A DNA stretch of 49,535 bases from JABMMZ01 sp040386935 (GTDB lineage Bacteria > Bacteroidota > Bacteroidia > NS11-12g > UBA955), in NCBI GenBank assembly GCA_040386935.1, contig JAZKEQ010000047.1, positions 1 to 49,535 of the forward strand, written 5' to 3'. A program made the translations under genes and the position numbers. Shown one piece after another: positions 41,862-49,535 of the stretch. Numbering within the stretch: position 1 is the stretch's first letter; each line of letters starts with the position of its first letter. The notes beneath the pieces were generated by a model. It worked only from the letters and a program-made list of their open reading frames with translations, ran no database searches and had not been told where the DNA came from.

Positions 41862-43140
41862 ATATCAATGTATTTTTTAACCACAAATCCCATACCTGCT
41901 GACTCAGCAGCAATGCTAGAACATAAAGGATAAGGATAACAGTACCAACCTTTGCTGTTATTGACCATTCTTTGAAATGCAATCTTACTTTCTGAAAAAA
42001 CAGATACGTAACAGGACCTGCAAATAAGGCATAAAACAATCCCGCCTGTCGCATCGTAAAAGAATGCACATACGCATGTTGTGCCATTGCCAGGCACCAA
42101 CTGAACGATCCTATAAAAAGCAAGAGGCTCCATTTCTTCCATAGTTGTCCCATGTAAATGGTCAGCTCATGACGAACAAAATACCACATCGCTAAAACTG
42201 CAAAACCTGGAACAAGATAAAACCGCTCAATACGCGACAACCATATAACAGGCAGCGAAATAAACTCGAACCAACCGAATGGCGACTCCAGTTTTTTGTG
42301 AATGCCCGACACTTCAATTCCTGCTGTGCGCAATTTTGCTGTCTCTGTTAAATCAGCAATAGCCAAATCAAACGAACCGAAGTACAAAACATTTTGATAC
42401 AAATGCAGTAATACACCCAATATGGCACCGGCTGCCGGAATCAAAGTAATAACAGAGAATAACCCTCTTTTCTGCATGAGGGAAACGCCAATACAAACTA
42501 CGGCCAAATACACAATGGGTTCATAAGAGATGTTCGCTACAATCGCCATAACGGCAAACATGCCTGCAATGTAAAGTGGGTGTTTTTTTTCAATATACAA
42601 AAGCAGCAACCGTATAAATACAGCTTTGAACAACTCTTCATAAATGTGCTTATGCAAACTATCACTCCAGCCAATATAATAATTGGATAAAATCAGCAGG
42701 GCCCAACTCCACAATAAAATTTTATCATTTTTGATGAGCAATGACAAGACCTTCCACAGCACAAAGGCATAAAACAAGCTGATGAGAATCATAAAACATC
42801 GCAATACCTGCTCATTTACTGAATGGGAGATAACAGAGTAGCCATATGCTAAAATATCAGGCAAGGCCGGATAATGGGTATAAGCCACAGGATGCAGCGA
42901 TGTATCCTTCACAGGCACTTTGTAGTAATGTACCGGAAGTGCTTTTGTAGACTGCAATCCTGAATCATTGAAATACAATACCGCAGAATACAAATTGATA
43001 TCGCTGTAGGCATCGCCTCTCATAAAATTTCTGCGACCGCTGTCTTCAAATTGACTGATGGTAAATGCTCTGTATACAATCAGAGAAAAAGCCAGGAGTA
43101 AAACAGAAAAAATAATTCTGCGTTTAATTCTTTTGTCCAT
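41860..43140 (-). CDS. Polytopic membrane protein, GT-C glycosyltransferase-like
   Basis: 426 residues with about nine transmembrane helices. A long periplasmic first loop carries FMRGDAYSDINLYSAVLYF and YPALPDILAYGY; acidic residues in that loop are the catalytic site in GT-C enzymes. No specific family is recognised. It overlaps the GT9 gene by 17 bp, and both lie on the minus strand. A lipid-linked sugar donor is inferred. It ends at the PKD terminator. Confidence 0.74.
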   Translation of the reverse strand: MDKRIKRRIIFSVLLLAFSLIVYRAFTISQFEDSGRRNFMRGDAYSDINLYSAVLYFNDSGLQSTKALPVHYYKVPVKDTSLHPVAYTHYPALPDILAYGYSVISHSVNEQVLRCFMILISLFYAFVLWKVLSLLIKNDKILLWSWALLILSNYYIGWSDSLHKHIYEELFKAVFIRLLLLYIEKKHPLYIAGMFAVMAIVANISYEPIVYLAVVCIGVSLMQKRGLFSVITLIPAAGAILGVLLHLYQNVLYFGSFDLAIADLTETAKLRTAGIEVSGIHKKLESPFGWFEFISLPVIWLSRIERFYLVPGFAVLAMWYFVRHELTIYMGQLWKKWSLLLFIGSFSWCLAMAQHAYVHSFTMRQAGLFYALFAGPVTYLFFQKVRLHFKEWSITAKVGTVILILYVLALLLSQQVWDLWLKNTLI

Positions 43141-44281
43141 TCAGTAATTGATTTAATACAGTCGTCATCTGCACAGTTGTAATGTCTTTCATACAGGTAT
43201 TATTGCCCCTGCATGGCAATTCCTTTGTTTGATGCACACAAGGTGAACAGTGCTTTGAAAGATTAATTTCCTGATATTTATTACCGGATCTCAACCAATC
43301 GGGTGCAAGACTTTGAGGTTGGGTTGGCCCCCAAATAGCCAGTACCGGTATCTCTAATCTTGCGGCTATATGCAAAGGTGCCGAGTCTATTGTCACCATG
43401 GCCACTGCTTTATTAGCAAGTGTTGAAATATATTCGTTGAAGGACAAGTTGCCAGCCCAATTTTCAACTTTATGCCTACTCTCCTCTTTTAGTCCTTCAA
43501 TTATGCGCTGGTTATCGGATTGATCGGAAGGTGCACCGGCCAATGCTATTTTATAAGGGTATAGCTTGCTCAATTCATCTACAAACTGAATAATTTGTTC
43601 AGGCTCTAATTTTCTTTGAATACTCAAATCACTGCAGGTATTATTGATTACGATGTATTGCTTTTCACCCGCAGATTGTCGCTGAGGCAGGTAGTACCTT
43701 TCATTTACGATAGCACCTGCATTCTCTGCCATCATGTTATAATTCTCTTCTGATGGAATGAATTGATTGAAATAGGTATTGTGTGTATTGAGATAGTTTC
43801 TGAAATTCACTTTTTCAAACTCAAAACCAAAACGGTTTTTACTAAATGTATACAACGAAAAAATAGTGGTGAGTCGCGAATACACTTCAAAATCGAAACA
43901 CCATTTATTCTTAAGTTTCATGCATTTAAAAATAATGGATACTGCCGATTTTATCATCGCAACAAAACTGCTGTCGTTAATGATCCATACTTTATCAAAT
44001 AACTGCAAAAGTCCTGCACTTTCCTTTAATGCTTTACCGCCAATCAGTATAAATTGTGTCTCAGGGTATTTTTTCTTGAGTGCCAGCAATGCATCACCTG
44101 CTAAAATCAAACTGCCTAGTCCTAACATTTTAATGACAATGATATGCTTTGGTGGTTTTGCCAAACGGTGATCTATTCTCAGAATCTTGCCCAATACCCT
44201 TACAGGGAACAAATGCACAGCAACTAAAGCCCCTCCAATAAGGTTATCGATTTGCTGTTTTAAATGTAATTGCATTGCCAT
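43124..44281 (-). CDS. Glycosyltransferase family 9 (heptosyltransferase-like)
   Basis: About 385 residues. GT-B fold as in LPS heptosyltransferases: N-lobe HIIVIKMLGLGSLILAGDAL, C-lobe TIDSAPLHIAARLEIPVLAIWG, with the TxxDSxxxHIA donor motif. The tail CSPCVHQTKELPCRGNNTC has four cysteines, as in many family members. The frame is open far upstream, but the longer start would read over the divergent gene, so ATG 44281 (or 44275) is used. A TAATATTG box lies just before it. Likely LPS or capsule glycan assembly. Confidence 0.86.
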   Translation of the reverse strand: MAMQLHLKQQIDNLIGGALVAVHLFPVRVLGKILRIDHRLAKPPKHIIVIKMLGLGSLILAGDALLALKKKYPETQFILIGGKALKESAGLLQLFDKVWIINDSSFVAMIKSAVSIIFKCMKLKNKWCFDFEVYSRLTTIFSLYTFSKNRFGFEFEKVNFRNYLNTHNTYFNQFIPSEENYNMMAENAGAIVNERYYLPQRQSAGEKQYIVINNTCSDLSIQRKLEPEQIIQFVDELSKLYPYKIALAGAPSDQSDNQRIIEGLKEESRHKVENWAGNLSFNEYISTLANKAVAMVTIDSAPLHIAARLEIPVLAIWGPTQPQSLAPDWLRSGNKYQEINLSKHCSPCVHQTKELPCRGNNTCMKDITTVQMTTVLNQLLNGQKN

Positions 44282-44306
44282 TGCAATATTAATATTCTTA
44301 TTTTTG
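44275..44306 (+). promoter_or_regulatory. Promoter of the gene at 44313
   Basis: TTG (44275-44277), 21-nt spacer, TATTTTTG (44299-44306), then 6 nt to the ATG at 44313. All distances are canonical. It overlaps the divergent promoter of the GT9 gene. Confidence 0.62.
44284..44291 (-). promoter_or_regulatory. -7 box TAATATTG for the GT9 gene
   Basis: One mismatch to TAnnTTTG on the minus strand, 2 nt from ATG 44281 and 8 nt from ATG 44275. Confidence 0.4.
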
Positions 44307-44312
44307 TTTTTT

Positions 44313-44909
44313 ATGCTTAAATATACTGTCGTATTAGCTTTGATTTCATCTGCTGCAATGGCCAAGCCACCTGCTACGACATTATACCCCATTGTGTGGC
44401 GGTGGATGTGGGGCAAAGCTGATAGCGCCTACAGATTTAACAATCAACAACACCCATCTTTAATTTCTAATCTTAAAAATGCCTATCAGGTAAAAAGAGC
44501 TCGTGAATTTTGGTATGCTAAAAATATGCAGATATTTAAAGCAGGTGATAATCACTGGCTGTCCATGGACAGTTTTTTAGGTCGATTCCAAACATTACGA
44601 GGTGTATGCAGAGCCAATACAGACATGGTTGAACAAACAATAGGTGGATTTACAGTCCATATCCACCCATTAGGCAATGATTCACTTCGCTATACAGTAT
44701 TTGACATTAAATCGCGCTGGTCGTTTTTCTGGCATCTCCCATTTGTTGGCAACAGAGAATTTAAACCCGGCAAACATCGCCAGAAATTAATGGCCAATTC
44801 AAAGTGGTATTTTGTATGGACAGAACCCATTGATCGATCGTTATTTCATCGCAGAGAGTTGAATACCAGACTGTATAATGCTAAAAAATATACAGGTGTG
44901 GGCTTTTAA
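44313..44909 (+). CDS. Predicted exported protein, unknown
   Basis: 198 residues with signal peptide MLKYTVVLALISSAAMA. The frame opens 42 codons upstream, but only the ATG at 44313 gives a signal peptide, and the promoter box overlaps the longer version. Rich in Trp/Arg/Lys (WRWMWGKADS, KSRWSFFWHLP, KSRWSFFWHLPF) with no recognised domain. Function unknown. Confidence 0.7.
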   Translation: MLKYTVVLALISSAAMAKPPATTLYPIVWRWMWGKADSAYRFNNQQHPSLISNLKNAYQVKRAREFWYAKNMQIFKAGDNHWLSMDSFLGRFQTLRGVCRANTDMVEQTIGGFTVHIHPLGNDSLRYTVFDIKSRWSFFWHLPFVGNREFKPGKHRQKLMANSKWYFVWTEPIDRSLFHRRELNTRLYNAKKYTGVGF

Positions 44910-44933
44910 AATGCCATAAGATCTTTTTTGCAC

Positions 44934-44941
44934 TAAATTTG
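44934..44941 (+). promoter_or_regulatory. -7 box TAAATTTG for the TPR gene
   Basis: Perfect TAnnTTTG, 17 nt before the ATG at 44959. Confidence 0.45.
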
Positions 44942-44958
44942 TAGTATACTCTTTATCT

Positions 44959-45552
44959 ATGAGAAATATTTTAATACTGTTTGCTTTTTTTGCCTGCCTA
45001 TCAGCCTCTGCACAAGACAATCCCAATTTATTTGCCCGTGGTAATGAGGAAATGAACAAACGCAATTATAGAAAAGCAGAAGAATATTACCTGGCGGCAT
45101 TGGCCAAAGAGCCGCAGAACTGGAACATTATGACCAATCTGGGATTTTGTTACCACAAACAATTGCGGTACAAAGATGCTGACTCTATATATAAAATTGT
45201 AATCGCCAATGATTCGGGCAGCAGTAAACCCTATTGGTACAAAGGCATGAACCACGTCCATTTGAAACAAGACAGCATGGTGATAGTGTGTTATAAAAAG
45301 TTTCTTGACATTGAGAAAAAACGCAATGGCAATCTGATACTTGGGTACAGAAACGTAGGCGATGCTTATGCCCGCATGTTGGTTAAAGATGGCTTACTTA
45401 GCTGGCAGATTGACGACATGATTTACCATTACCAACAATTGGAACAAATTGACCCATCTATTCCGGATATTCCGGATATTCAAAATTACATTGAAAGAGT
45501 AAAAGCCAAACGACCTGCTAATCAAGTGGGCAAATGGAAAATGGTACTGTAA
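44959..45552 (+). CDS. Secreted TPR-repeat protein
   Basis: 197 residues. Signal peptide MRNILILFAFFACLSASAQ. Three to four TPR helix pairs: NEEMNKRNYRKAEEYYLAAL, WNIMTNLGFCYHKQLRYKDA, and later repeats around GYRNVGDAYARMLV. Probably a periplasmic scaffold. No catalytic site. It ends 6 nt from the convergent lepB. Confidence 0.8.
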   Translation: MRNILILFAFFACLSASAQDNPNLFARGNEEMNKRNYRKAEEYYLAALAKEPQNWNIMTNLGFCYHKQLRYKDADSIYKIVIANDSGSSKPYWYKGMNHVHLKQDSMVIVCYKKFLDIEKKRNGNLILGYRNVGDAYARMLVKDGLLSWQIDDMIYHYQQLEQIDPSIPDIPDIQNYIERVKAKRPANQVGKWKMVL

Positions 45553-45558
45553 AAAAAA

Positions 45559-47322
45559 TTATTTTATTCCTCTGAAGATTCTGTTCCAGCGAATTTTTAC
45601 AAATTCGTTGCCATCTGTTCCCGGCTCAGGGTTATCAGCTTGCTTATATTGAATACTGAAGAATACAAATAGAGGTTTACCCACGATATAATTTTCAGGT
45701 ACGTAGCCAAAATATCTTGAGTCAGATGAATTGTCACGGTTATCGCCCATCATCCAATAATAATCAAACTTAAATGTATAACTTGTTAAGGGTGCTCCAT
45801 TCAGATAGGGTGTACTCCCACGAAGTTCTAATGTTTCATTCTTTTCATACATTCTAATGGCCTGTTCATAGATGTAAAAATTATTTTTATCTATCGCTAT
45901 ACTTTCTCCTCTTTTTGGCAAATAAATTGGGCCGTAATTATCTTTATTCCATTTTAAATCAGCATTACTGAAAGGAAAGACATTATCCCTGATACTAGGA
46001 TCGTATTTGTGCTTGATATCACGAACTTTAGAACATACTTTTATAGCCTTATCTACATTAATTAAATCATCATTCATCAGTACATGCAGCGTATCCTGAT
46101 CGAATGTGAGCGGTTGACTGTAAACGATACCTAACTTATTCATATCAGCATAAGACAACTTCATACTGTCTTTAAGGGCAATTATGCCATTGAAAAATTT
46201 TGGCCCTAAACTTTTATTTGGATTTATTGGGTCTCTAAATTCCTCAGGCATGTACATGCTAGTTTTAGAAGGAGTAATAATTCGTGCTACTGCAGCTACA
46301 TCAAATTCACTCTTTATCTTAGCTAAATCTTCATCCGTAATCCATATTTTTAAAATCAAGCCGCTTTGATCTACAAAACAATAATCATAGATATCATAAG
46401 TATTGGTAAGAGTTTCACGAGTAGGAGGCGTTGAGTTAGCATTAAATCTTATAAAATACAAATGCTGCATTTTTTGTGGTTGAAATGCAATAGCATCATT
46501 GATATACAAAACGCCATTTTTTATTTCCAACTTATCTCCTGGAATACCCACACAGCGTTTCACATAGTTCTGCATTTTATCTATGGGTCTTTTTGTTGGA
46601 TCTACACCATCAATAGGTACGTTAAATACAATGGGGTCATTGCGCTTAATATTTTGAAAACCCGGTAAACGCATGTATGGCAATTCTATCAGCTCTGAAT
46701 AGGCTTTTGCCCCTAAAAAGTCCTGATGCACCAATGGGAATGCAATTGGAGTAATTGGGAATCGCGGACCATAATTCATTTTACTTACAAACAGAAAATC
46801 ACCAACCTTCATACTGTCTTCCATTGATGATGTTGGAATTTTGTAGGGTTCTAACTGAAATGTTCTGATGAGATAAGCTACTATGAACGCGAAGAAAATA
46901 GCATCTGCCCACTCTCTTTGTGCGCCTCTTTTAGTCGGTATATATTTTTTGCGAAATTCCGGTTGACGGGATTGTCCTAGGTATTTTACATCTGCAGCCA
47001 AGGCCAGTTTTGGATAATAGTAAAAAGGAAATAATACTGCAACTACCTGCTCCCCAAACTTAAAGCGGCCGAAACTCTCCATCATATCGATTACTAAACT
47101 GAACCAGATAATTACATCAGCCGCAGGCACAAGGCTCCACAACATCCAATACTTTGGACGTCCTGTTATCTGTATCCATGGCCAGTAACACACCACCGGA
47201 AAAAATGCCAACCATGCCATTTTTGCATTGGCTTTTTTGAACAACAAGAAGAGCCCAATATGGGTGGCCAGATATAGCGGGACGTATATCAGTAAAAAAT
47301 AGGTGAAATTGGTAGGATTCAT
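45559..47322 (-). CDS. lepB: Signal peptidase I, enlarged Bacteroidota form
   Basis: 587 residues. Removes signal peptides from exported proteins at the inner membrane. The N-terminus has three hydrophobic segments (about 5-30, 35-50, 60-80) before the usual anchor near 140-155. The catalytic Ser is Ser166 in KIPTSSMEDSM, the Lys general base is Lys255 in NYVKRCVGIPGDK, and a C-terminal box reads WMMGDNRDNSSDSR. The usual E. coli form is 324 residues; the extra length is the N-terminal extension and a large insert between the two catalytic boxes and the last box. It lies 21 nt after dapB on the same strand. Confidence 0.93.
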   Translation of the reverse strand: MNPTNFTYFLLIYVPLYLATHIGLFLLFKKANAKMAWLAFFPVVCYWPWIQITGRPKYWMLWSLVPAADVIIWFSLVIDMMESFGRFKFGEQVVAVLFPFYYYPKLALAADVKYLGQSRQPEFRKKYIPTKRGAQREWADAIFFAFIVAYLIRTFQLEPYKIPTSSMEDSMKVGDFLFVSKMNYGPRFPITPIAFPLVHQDFLGAKAYSELIELPYMRLPGFQNIKRNDPIVFNVPIDGVDPTKRPIDKMQNYVKRCVGIPGDKLEIKNGVLYINDAIAFQPQKMQHLYFIRFNANSTPPTRETLTNTYDIYDYCFVDQSGLILKIWITDEDLAKIKSEFDVAAVARIITPSKTSMYMPEEFRDPINPNKSLGPKFFNGIIALKDSMKLSYADMNKLGIVYSQPLTFDQDTLHVLMNDDLINVDKAIKVCSKVRDIKHKYDPSIRDNVFPFSNADLKWNKDNYGPIYLPKRGESIAIDKNNFYIYEQAIRMYEKNETLELRGSTPYLNGAPLTSYTFKFDYYWMMGDNRDNSSDSRYFGYVPENYIVGKPLFVFFSIQYKQADNPEPGTDGNEFVKIRWNRIFRGIK

Positions 47323-47343
47323 TTATACTTAATTGTGTTGGAA

Positions 47344-48060
47344 TTAAAATCCGATAAGATCGTTCATGGTGAAATAGCCTTGTTTGTTCAATAGCCATTC
47401 TGCGGCAACAACAGCGCCAACAGCGAAACCATTGCGATTGTGTGCCTGATGTTTTATTTCTATATCATCTACTGCCGATGTGTAGGTAACAATATGGGTA
47501 CCCGGTACATCATCTTTTCTCAATGCTGTAATAGCTAAATCTGTTTCTGCCGTTACATCAGCTTTCAATTTCCATTCGCTTTTTCTACTGAGTTCAGACA
47601 ATATGCCCTGGGCCAAAGATATGGCTGTGCCGCTTGGGGCATCTAATTTCTGAGTATGGTGAGTCTCTTCAATACGCACATTGTACTCCGGTAAACTTTC
47701 CATTACCTGAGCCATTATTTTATTGACATGAAAAAACAGATTAACACCTATACTAAAATTCGTAGCAGTCATCATTGTATGCTGCCCTTTTATGCAACGG
47801 TCTTTTACTTCAGCTATATGTTCATACCAGCCTGTAGTTCCAACTGCAACCGGCACTTTTGCTTCAAAACATTTGTAAATGTTTTTAACTGCTGCGTGCG
47901 GCTCACTAAATTCAATGGCTACATCGGCCTTAGATAAGAGCTTCCAATCGTTTTCCGTTGAATCACCCTTAAGTTTACAGGTTATTTCATGTCCCCTTGA
48001 TATGGCGATCTGTTCAATCAGTTGGCCCATCTTCCCGTATCCGATAATTGCAATTTTCAA
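47344..48060 (-). CDS. dapB: 4-hydroxy-tetrahydrodipicolinate reductase
   Basis: 238 residues. NAD(P)H-dependent step of lysine/diaminopimelate synthesis, feeding peptidoglycan. Nucleotide site KIAIIGYGKMGQ at the start. The catalytic His region is EETHHTQKLDAPSGTA, with the GTxxGW pattern in VGTTGWYEH before it. The start is a TTG that fits the family N-terminus; no ATG is available. A -7 box lies at 48090-48097. Confidence 0.95.
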   Translation of the reverse strand: MKIAIIGYGKMGQLIEQIAISRGHEITCKLKGDSTENDWKLLSKADVAIEFSEPHAAVKNIYKCFEAKVPVAVGTTGWYEHIAEVKDRCIKGQHTMMTATNFSIGVNLFFHVNKIMAQVMESLPEYNVRIEETHHTQKLDAPSGTAISLAQGILSELSRKSEWKLKADVTAETDLAITALRKDDVPGTHIVTYTSAVDDIEIKHQAHNRNGFAVGAVVAAEWLLNKQGYFTMNDLIGF

Positions 48061-48089
48061 TGTCTTTTAGATATAAAATGTTAAACATG

Positions 48090-48097
48090 CAAATGTA
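48090..48097 (-). promoter_or_regulatory. -7 box TACATTTG for the dapB-lepB pair
   Basis: Perfect TAnnTTTG on the minus strand, 29 nt before the TTG at 48060. Confidence 0.5.
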
Positions 48098-48235
48098 CAT
48101 TTTTTTATTACATCTTAAAGATGCTCTGGGACATTTTTTAGACAAAAGTAAATGACAAAATTATGAATGGCGACCCAATTGTTAAAAAACCATCTTGTTT
48201 ACAATATTATTGTTTACTTTGCGTTCAGCAAGTCA

Positions 48236-49535
48236 ATGAAACATTTCTATTGTTTATTATTGTTGTTTTTTATCCAACAACTGTCTGCCCAAAAAACCAT
48301 TTACGGTTATGTGCAGGATTCATCAAATGGAGAACGCCTTATTGGCGCCTTTGTCAAATTAATCAATGAAGAAGGCAGTACTTCTGCCAACAATTACGGC
48401 TACTTCAGCTTAAAATCAATGCGCGACACTGCCTATCTGTACGTCAGTCAGGTAGGATACGACAGCAAGTTGATTCCAGTGCATCAGGGCACTGAATTGC
48501 CCTTAAACATTACATTGAGGTCTGTCTTTGTTTTAAAAGGCGTAAAACTGAGCAGCAGGAAAGATGAAAAAATAGTGAACAGTACCCAAATGAGTACCAT
48601 CTCTATGAATGTGCAGCAAATTAAAATGATGCCGCGTTTTATGGGTGAAGCTGATATTATCAAAGCCATCCAATTGATGCCGGGTATTAAAGGGGGGTCG
48701 GAAGGCAGCACAGGATTATATGTAAGAGGTGGTGGCCCCGACCAGAATTTAATTCTGCTGGATGGCGCACCTGTTTACAATGCCAGTCACCTGTTTGGAT
48801 TCTTCTCAATTTTTAATACAGATGCCATCAACCATGTACAAATATTGAAAGGGGGCTTTCCTGCACGCTACGGAGGTCGTTTAAGCAGCGTGTTGGACAT
48901 TACCATGAAAGAGGGCAACATGAAGCGATTCAGAGCCGAAGGAAGTGTCGGAGCATTGGCGTCTAAACTTACACTCGAAGGACCAATTAAAAAGGACAAA
49001 GCTTCATTTATGATCAGCGGTCGCAGAACTTATCTCGATTTTTTATTACAACCTATTTTTCAACTGGCGAATGGCAACAGCAGTTTAAGACAAGGCTATT
49101 TCTTTTCAGACATGAATGCAAAAATCAACTGGAAAGTGAATAAAACCAATAGACTTTATCTCAGCTATTACACGGGTAAAGACAAGTTTTATGTAAAAAG
49201 CAAACCTTACTCCTACCTTTATGATGGCAAAACAATATCAGACCAGAGCGAAGACCGCAATCAGTGGGGCAATCAATTGGGAGGACTGAGATGGAACAAA
49301 GTATTGAACAAAGATATTTTCATCAACACCCAACTCAATCACACCAAATATTATTATGAAATTGTACAATCTGCTTCATCGAGTGAGGCCAATGATACTG
49401 CGACTATTGAACAGATGAATTACAGTGGATTTACTAGCAGCATACGCGACATATCTCTGAGAAGTGATGCTGAGATTAATCGCGGTCATCACTATATCCG
49501 AACAGGATTAAGTGTCATCTCTCACACTTTTATTC
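48236..49535 (+). CDS. TonB-dependent receptor, 3' end cut by window
   Basis: First 433 residues visible. Signal peptide MKHFYCLLLLFFIQQLSA, then a carboxypeptidase-regulatory-like beta sandwich (about 20-105). The plug follows (MGEADIIKAIQLMPGIKGG, STGLYVRGGGPDQNLILLDG, VQILKGGFPARYGGRLSS), then the first barrel strands. This is the layout of Bacteroidota outer-membrane receptors. Ligand unknown. Divergent from dapB. The frame is open to the right edge. Confidence 0.9.
   Translation, partial: MKHFYCLLLLFFIQQLSAQKTIYGYVQDSSNGERLIGAFVKLINEEGSTSANNYGYFSLKSMRDTAYLYVSQVGYDSKLIPVHQGTELPLNITLRSVFVLKGVKLSSRKDEKIVNSTQMSTISMNVQQIKMMPRFMGEADIIKAIQLMPGIKGGSEGSTGLYVRGGGPDQNLILLDGAPVYNASHLFGFFSIFNTDAINHVQILKGGFPARYGGRLSSVLDITMKEGNMKRFRAEGSVGALASKLTLEGPIKKDKASFMISGRRTYLDFLLQPIFQLANGNSSLRQGYFFSDMNAKINWKVNKTNRLYLSYYTGKDKFYVKSKPYSYLYDGKTISDQSEDRNQWGNQLGGLRWNKVLNKDIFINTQLNHTKYYYEIVQSASSSEANDTATIEQMNYSGFTSSIRDISLRSDAEINRGHHYIRTGLSVISHTFI

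Noticed and set aside
44187..44312. N-terminal extension of the exported protein at 44313
   Set aside because: It overlaps the opposite-strand GT9 gene and removes the signal peptide from the N-terminus.
48163..48369. 68-codon open frame at the right end
   Set aside because: Another frame over the start of the TonB-dependent receptor, whose signal peptide and plug motifs are clear.

Overview
The window looks like chromosomal DNA of a Bacteroidota bacterium, probably near the Chitinophagales; that order-level guess rests on gene style only. Four kinds of evidence support the phylum. There are type IX secretion (T9SS) C-terminal sorting domains of both type A (23926-26400) and type B (36895-41793). 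There are TonB-dependent receptors with the carboxypeptidase-regulatory plus plug layout. Many lipoproteins and small outer-membrane barrels are present. Finally, the Bacteroidota -7 promoter box TAnnTTTG lies in front of most genes, and Shine-Dalgarno sequences are almost absent. I see no rRNA, tRNA, insertion sequence, prophage or CRISPR array. Base composition is even and AT-rich, so this reads as ordinary chromosome with a few lineage-specific modules.

Layout. 1-2296: an rRNA m5C methyltransferase (cut by the window edge) and a family 2 glycosyltransferase. 2300-7718, minus strand: a Cys-rich membrane protein behind a heptamer repeat, an overlapping three-gene operon (M48 metalloprotease, barrel protein, lipoprotein) and a lipoprotein. 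7873-9453: release factor 3. 9574-11513: three tandem paralogous lipoproteins, then a gap with a possible structured RNA and a clear terminator. 11879-14210: a deoxyhypusine-synthase-like enzyme, a small ferredoxin-like protein, an octamer repeat and kdsA. 14612-18534: gyrB, a CvfB-type S1 protein, surE and a small membrane protein. 18537-21477: a DUF2079 membrane protein, an EamA transporter and a MarR regulator. 21922-26400: an ECF sigma factor, a membrane-anchored barrel protein that may be its anti-sigma, and a T9SS cargo, all overlapping. 26403-30770: a lipoprotein, arginine decarboxylase, a lipoprotein/barrel pair and a TolB-like propeller.

31052-35399 is the best-defined system: a promoter box, a cobalamin riboswitch, a BtuB-like receptor, a BtuG-like surface propeller, an intrinsic terminator and a BtuF-like binding protein. 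It is a B12 capture locus without the BtuCD inner-membrane transporter nearby. 35478-36809 encodes an Mpl-type muropeptide ligase and 36895-41793 a giant PKD-repeat T9SS protein. 41860-44281 holds a GT9 glycosyltransferase and a polytopic membrane protein. 44313-48060 holds two small exported proteins and a dapB-lepB pair. A TonB-dependent receptor runs off the right edge.

Envelope functions dominate: KDO synthesis (kdsA), glycosyltransferases, peptidoglycan precursors (dapB, mpl), signal peptidase, receptors and secreted adhesin-like proteins. The most general observation is that many start codons sit only 5-13 nt after a TAnnTTTG box. This implies leaderless or nearly leaderless mRNAs and corrects several start sites (prfC, kdsA, surE and others).
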